Origin: Spirogloea muscicola
Lineage: Eukaryota > Streptophyta > Zygnematophyceae > Spirogloeales > Spirogloeaceae
Reading direction: 5' to 3'
Length of the DNA stretch: 12,748 bases
Assembly (NCBI GenBank): GCA_009602725.1
Contig: WELB01000012.1
Span: forward strand, 292,700-305,447
The position numbers were made by a program, and so were the translations under genes. Of the stretch, positions 9,401 through 12,748 are shown piece after piece (within the stretch, counting starts at the first letter, position 1; every line of letters starts with the position of its first letter). The notes beneath the pieces were generated by a model, which was not told the DNA's origin, did not search any database, and saw only the letters and a list, made by a program, of their open reading frames with translations.

Positions 9401-10200
9401 ACCCCAGTTGCGACAATCCTCGCCGCGTACGCCAGGGGGTACATGGTGGGCCGCGCGCAGTTGAGAGGGAGGACCGCAGCTCGGGCCATGAGGAGGTCCC
9501 GCTTCTCCCAGACGAAGCGGCAGGCGGCGAGCACCCACTGGAGGCGTGTGGCCAGCGACGCGCTGCCCGGGACGAGCTTGTCGCCGGCGAGCTGGCCCAG
9601 GCGGCCGTGCTGGAACTCGCCGAAAAGGCGGCCGAGCGCCTCGAAGGCGGCCGTGGAGACGATGTCGGAGACGTCCAGCGTCGACTGCGCCAGCTGGGTC
9701 CACCACGCCGCCACCTTGGCGGCCAGCGCCGGCGACGCGGCGGCAGCGGCGGCGACGTCGTCCCGGGCCAGCATGCAGCCCAGGGCCTCGATCGTGGCGT
9801 GGCGCACGTTGGGGCTGTCGTGCAGGACGTTGTCGGAGACGCGCTTGGAGTTGTCGGCCACGAACTTGGCGACGCGCCAGGAGGGAAGCGAGGCGAGGAA
9901 GGACGACGCGGCGGCGGCGGTGTCGGCGTCGGCGCTGCCCAGGTCGGCGGCCAGGCCGCGGCAGGCGGCCTCCCACTGGTCCGCCGTCAGGCGCGTGGTG
10001 CGCGCGACGTCGTAGGCGAGCTTCTTGGCCACGGCAGAGGCGCCGCCGGCGCCGATGACGCCGTGGCAGACGGCGTGCGCGAGGAAGGAGACGTCGCGGC
10101 CGCCGGCGGCGAGCTGCAGGGCCACCAGCAGCGCCTGCACCTGCTTCCCGGGCTCGTTGGCGCCCACGTCCGCCCGCACCGTCGCCTGCAGCTGCTCCAT
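3428..10200 (-). CDS. TPLATE: TPLATE, large subunit of the TSET/TPLATE endocytic adaptor complex (15 exons, complete)
   Basis: TPLATE is the beta-adaptin-like subunit of a plant complex that works with clathrin and AP-2 at the plasma membrane. Minus-strand exons, in order: 10200-9385, 9138-8903, 8647-8569, 8433-8284, 8084-7965, 7795-7682, 7377-7165, 7033-6851, 6546-6365, 6217-5923, 5619-5497, 5065-4823, 4619-4413, 4072-3898, 3693-3428. They sum to 3402 bases (1133 residues plus TGA), close to the roughly 1180 of Arabidopsis TPLATE, and all junction phases agree. Recognisable segments in order: A-A-G-R-D near the N terminus (adaptin-like solenoid trunk, about 1-690), GGKPEWAS, SLFREELVACLVESCFQ, GLDPLLADDP, GDYPFSHHKL and FMDGQPQA (appendage), EPVILRC, LTELLLPYQ, AGFQLCYAAKTW and DWLDDLTEGEV (anchor region), then a charged tail. 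The start is the first in-frame ATG after a TAA at 10279-10281 and matches the family N terminus. Exons 1 and 10 are far more GC-rich than exons 3-8. Identity is firm; introns 10 and 13 need GC donors. uS9m lies upstream on the same strand. Confidence 0.93.
4073..4412 (-). other. TPLATE intron 13, GC-AG type
   Basis: The upstream exon ends A-G-F-Q in CAG|GCAAGT, an otherwise perfect donor with C in place of T. The downstream exon begins after CTCAG with L-C-Y-A-A-K-T-W, restoring the conserved family sequence in phase 0. No nearby GT donor would keep the conserved residues. Confidence 0.85.
5372..5389. repeat. Perfect 18-base palindrome in TPLATE intron 11
   Basis: GATGCTTCA is followed directly by its reverse complement TGAAGCATC. 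It sits inside the longest TPLATE intron (5066-5496, 431 bases). A protein-binding site, a tight RNA hairpin or chance are all possible. Confidence 0.6.
5620..5922 (-). other. TPLATE intron 10, probable GC-AG type
   Basis: Exon 10 ends R-V-T-L-L-L-K at AAG|GCAGGC, and exon 11 resumes after TTTCAG with L-L-N-I-T-D-F, joining two conserved blocks in phase 0. Reading on past AAG gives a non-conserved frame ending in a stop. No GT donor lies close by; the first in that direction has a poor context. The donor is weaker than that of intron 13. Confidence 0.7.
6674..6698 (+). repeat. Interstitial plant-type telomere repeat in TPLATE intron 8
   Basis: The plus strand carries about three and a half units of TTTAGGG (TAGGG, then TTTAGGG twice, then TTTAGG). 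In the direction of TPLATE transcription this is CCTAAACCC, the sense of the plant telo-box. It lies about 130-150 bases upstream of the intron 8 acceptor at 6547. It may come from double-strand-break repair using telomeric DNA, or from a regulatory telo-box. Confidence 0.9.
7812..7839 (-). repeat. Tandem 14-base duplication at the 3' end of TPLATE intron 5
   Basis: AAGGAAGAGCAATC occurs twice in perfect tandem (7812-7825 and 7826-7839). In the transcribed sense it is GATTGCTCTTCCTT twice, ending 16 bases before the acceptor junction at 7796, so it doubles the polypyrimidine tract. The identity of the two units suggests a recent duplication. Confidence 0.85.
9288..9343 (-). repeat. H-block repeat copy inside TPLATE intron 1
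   Basis: On the minus strand this reads GCAGCACTCCCCGGCCCCTC, then an ACCTCGTCACTCCTTCTTGGGCTGGCC-like core, matching the array at 320-2480 (compare the copies near 830 and 2203). It lies within the 246-base intron 1 (9139-9384), so it is transcribed with TPLATE and removed by splicing. Confidence 0.75.
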
Positions 10201-10283
10201 GGCGGCGCCGCCTCCTCCCTGGGCGCGCAGCGCGGCCTGGCGAGCGAGCGCCGGCCCCAAGGACTCTACTGTAGCCCTTTAAT

Positions 10284-10402
10284 TCGTTTCTGGGCTTTGG
10301 GCTTTCTGAAGCCATCGCCCACTACTGGAAGCAAGAAACAAGCTCTTGCAAAGTAAGGCAATGGCTGCGAGAGGCCAGCCCAGAAAGACTGGACAAGGTC
10401 CA
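10284..10402. repeat. Fold-back pair of H-block copies just upstream of the TPLATE start
   Basis: A weak plus-oriented copy (TTCTGGGCTTTGGGC..GAAGCC, about 10288-10312) faces a better minus-oriented copy (GGCTGCGAGAGGCCAGCCCA at 10363-10382, then GAAAGACTGGACAAGGTCC). The pair can fold back on itself with roughly 50 bases between the arms. It starts about 85 bases upstream of the TPLATE ATG, so it is probably in the leader or core promoter. A similar facing pair occurs at about 1390-1490 in the left array. Confidence 0.65.
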
Positions 10403-10500
10403 AATCCCCGGAAGGCGCCTTACACCACACAGCTAGACACGAGACTACCGCAGATGGAAGCTTGGTAACCACGAGTGAGCAGCAGCAAGTCGGAGTAACA

Positions 10501-10531
10501 CAGTCGGAGCCCAAAGGAATGTACAAGGTCC
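10501..10531 (-). repeat. Truncated H-block copy upstream of TPLATE
   Basis: The minus strand reads GGACCTTGTACATTCCTTTG then GGCTCC. This is nearly the same as the copy at 1937-1955 (GGTACATTCCTTTGGGCTGG) but loses similarity after GGGCT. Confidence 0.65.
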
Positions 10532-10807
10532 AGTTATGGTTTTCTCTGTTTCCTCCAACTGTTCCGTGGCCTGCCCCCCACCTGCCTGATCGGAGTATGT
10601 CAGTGTGAGCGCGGCTTTCGCAGCGGACGGCGACGACCTCGCTGTGCACATGCTGCGATGTCCCACTGGCCCTGATGTGGTGGGCGTTTCTACTACGGGA
10701 TGCCCTGGCGGACTTGATGCGTGACGCCGGCTGACCGGGCCATTGTGGAAGTGAACAACATTCTGCCCATACCATGGACGCTCAGGGACGCCATCACCGT
10801 CGCATCC

Positions 10808-10826
10808 TGTACATTGTGCATGTACA
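10808..10826. repeat. Short inverted repeat
   Basis: TGTACAT and ATGTACA flank five bases (TGTGC), giving a perfect 7-base-pair stem. It lies in the uS9m-TPLATE spacer; its function is unknown and chance is possible. Confidence 0.5.
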
Positions 10827-11410
10827 ACCTGGCGGAGGTCCACGAGCCTTGATCAATGTGGTTGTGACGGAGGCATACAAGAGTCCAGCACTCGACCCAC
10901 ATTGCTGGCCACGCAGTGGGATGTGCCTAGCAGAGAAAGCTGCTACACTACTCTGACTATCCCCGTAGCGATTACTTCCTACCAGCCGCAAGTGACACCT
11001 TTGGCTGCATGTGTTTTCGTTTTGATACCCTAGATGAAAACATCGCAAGTCTGTGAACGACTTGAGGGCGTGCTTCAAGCCCAGATGGCCATGCCGGCAG
11101 CCAAGCCCTTCTGTCAATTTCGCGACATCATGTGTCAGCCTCTTTGCAGCGAGCTCAGGCTCATGCTTTGCACCAGAAAGCTGGTCGGGCCTTAGCTGGT
11201 GGCACAAGGGCTTGTCAATTGCCGTCCGGTATTCGGGCATCGATTAGCGACCTCTATGTGCTGACTCGTGGTTACTGAGCGGTTCTTCTATGAGCGGTGC
11301 ATGAGAGTGAGCTTGTGAGTATTTCAGGTCAGCTTGAGCTTCCCAGTGGAGAAGTACATCTATCCAAGTCAGCCCCCCACTCCAGCACCTACAAATGTTA
11401 TATAACGGCT

Positions 11411-12748
11411 CTATCTTTTCACCCATTGGAAGCTCTTGCGTGCTTTGTGTCTTCCTGGTTTCTTCCTCTCCACCACCCTCGCATCCCTGGTCAACAGCCC
11501 CGCTGAACACGGCCATACGACATCACAGAGTAAGTCAAGCAGCGCAGAAGCAAGCCATGGTCAACTATGCAAGCCGTTCCGGAAATACGAGTGCAGCATA
11601 CAGGACAGTTACATGTCAGCGAATGAAGGTGAGCACTTGCGCACAGCTCTGCATGCAAACAATGCCTTTGGAGGTTGAAGCACCATCCTTCTGATGAATT
11701 TCACTAAGGATCCTCTCCGGTGCTTGCTACTGAAGTCATTACTGAAGCCCTCTCTAAGCAAGCTCTTAAAGCATTGACGGGAATTGGCGCTTTGCTGGCC
11801 ACAAGCCCACCTGCTTTCAGCGCTGGCCGAAGTTGGGGATCAAAGAGCTGCAAAGCCTTACTGATGCCATGTCTTAGAGCTCCAGCTTGGCCTGCAATTG
11901 CGGGCCCAACAAGATAGATTACAAATTAGTGCAACGTATTTACAGTCAAACGACAGGAAAAGATTCTCGGAGTTTCATGTAAGCATGCAAATTGCCTTCT
12001 TATGCTGGACCAAAGAGCAAGACCACAAAACTACGCCAACCTCCATCGGGTCAACAAGCGCGGAGAAAGGGGTACATACCAGAGGTGCCACCTCCTTGCA
12101 CGGTGGATCGTACGTCGAATGCTCCCACGGTCCTGGTTTCTAGAAAGGGCTTCAGCATCTCCGCCCGCAGGCTGAGGTCGGGGAAGTAGAGGTCGTAGCC
12201 CCGCCCATTCACGGTGATCACGCCCTGGCCCTCCTTGACCCAAACGCGCGCAATGCTCGCCTTCCGCTTGCCTGTGAGGCTCTCCAGAGAGGACTGAGTC
12301 CAGCGTCACCTTGCCGTCGACATTTAGACAAGGCCACATGGTAAGGGTGATCAACTGTGATCAAATTCAGAGCGTCATGTCATGGTTGACAGCGCCCAAG
12401 ACGATCACCTGTGGCGTACGCCCTGCCCAGGTCGTCCACCTTGCGCACGCGCGTCTGCGCGATGGCCTCCTGCTTCAGGCGCTCCATCTCACGCCGCTGG
12501 GCCTTCTTCTCCGCCTCGGGGTCGTAGCTCCGCAGCACCTCGAGCGGGTCCAGGCCCGGGACGCCCCGCAGGTCGTAGCCCGCCAGCAGGCTGTACAGGT
12601 CGTCGTGGACCGTGGCCGCCGCCGGCTCGACGGCGTGACCCTCGTCCTCAGGAGGCCCGCCGGGCGCGGAGCCCCTGTGAGCCAGGCCGGGCCCGCCGCC
12701 GCCGCCGCCGCCTCCGCCGCCGTCGTCGCCATCGCCGCCGCTGGAGAC
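11411..12748 (-). CDS. RPS9M: Mitochondrial ribosomal protein uS9m, last four exons, 5' end beyond the window
   Basis: uS9m is a protein of the small mitochondrial ribosomal subunit. In bacteria, the S9 C-terminal tail reaches the P-site tRNA. The nuclear gene is read on the minus strand: 12748-12409 (open to the window edge), 12271-12080, 11891-11811 and 11502-11411, ending in TAG. All junctions are GT-AG with phase 1, giving 234 visible residues. Family landmarks: [11 protein letters not shown] in the mitochondrial N-terminal extension, [18 protein letters not shown] (the S9 signature spanning the first splice), [38 protein letters not shown] and the terminus [11 protein letters not shown]. 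That terminus is the plant mitochondrial form rather than the plastid one. The visible N terminus contains a run of ten glycines with Asp, an unusual low-complexity stretch, possibly just after the presequence. The only visible Met in the first exon is internal, so the start and targeting peptide lie beyond 12748. Confidence 0.94.

Larger units (their letters stand above)
10201..11410. other. Spacer between uS9m and TPLATE, including the TPLATE promoter region
   Basis: Both flanking genes run leftwards, so this must hold the uS9m 3' end (next to 11410) and the TPLATE promoter and leader (next to 10201). The first 80 bases upstream of the TPLATE start are GC-rich, like exon 1; no TATA box was evident. 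H-block copies lie at 10284-10402 and 10501-10531. A minus-strand open frame of 148 codons (10794-11240) matches no family I know and is not called as a gene. Nothing else was recognised. Confidence 0.5.

Noticed and set aside
3428-10200. Beta-adaptin of AP-1, AP-2 or AP-4, or beta-COP, instead of TPLATE
   Set aside because: Segments such as G-G-K-P-E-W-A-S, G-L-D-P-L-L-A-D-D and A-G-F-Q-L-C-Y-A-A-K-T-W are diagnostic of TPLATE, and collinearity holds over the full length.
9310-10356. Plus-strand open frame of 348 codons, and a 367-codon Arg/Gly-rich minus-strand frame at 9212-10315
   Set aside because: Both overlap TPLATE exon 1, whose own frame matches the family over 270 residues. They are open only because the exon is so GC-rich that stop codons are rare.
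10794-11240. Minus-strand open frame of 148 codons in the uS9m-TPLATE spacer
   Set aside because: Its translation matches no family I know, its codon use is unlike either gene, and it sits where the uS9m 3' end and TPLATE promoter should be. Length alone is weak evidence.
11411-12748. Plastid or bacterial-type S9 instead of mitochondrial uS9m
   Set aside because: The C terminus ends in F-Q-W-V-K-R and the N-terminal extension with L-R-S-Y-D-P-E is that of plant mitochondrial S9; plastid forms end differently and lack this extension.

Overview
The window is nuclear DNA from a eukaryote of the green lineage (land plant, streptophyte alga or relative). Three things point there: two intron-rich genes with plant-type products (a TPLATE orthologue and a plant-type mitochondrial ribosomal protein S9), an interstitial run of the plant-type telomere repeat TTTAGGG, and no prokaryotic gene layout. 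The species cannot be named from the sequence. Exon models below were built by hand from reading-frame continuity, splice sites and remembered family alignments.

Layout. 1-165 is a very GC-rich edge, possibly the 5' exon of a plus-strand gene. About 320-2480 is a dense array of old, diverged repeats in both orientations. They have a hairpin-forming block (H block) and, in four copies, a second block (B block) whose substitutions fall mainly at every third base. 2480-3427 holds nothing recognised apart from the TPLATE 3' end. 3428-10200 (minus strand) is a complete TPLATE gene: 15 exons and a predicted 1133-residue protein. Two of its 14 introns appear to be GC-AG, intron 8 carries the telomere repeat and intron 1 carries an H-block copy. 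10201-11410 is the spacer that must hold the TPLATE promoter; it contains three more H-block copies, two of them as a fold-back. 11411-12748 (minus strand) is the last four exons of mitochondrial uS9m, whose 5' end runs off the window.

The two genes lie head to tail but are not functionally linked. TPLATE is the beta-like large subunit of the TSET/TPLATE complex in endocytosis at the plasma membrane. uS9m belongs to the mitochondrial small ribosomal subunit. The most unusual part is the repeat family: about 15 H-block copies cluster only at the left of the window and around TPLATE exon 1, and the B block shows a codon-like substitution pattern without a surviving gene that I can identify.
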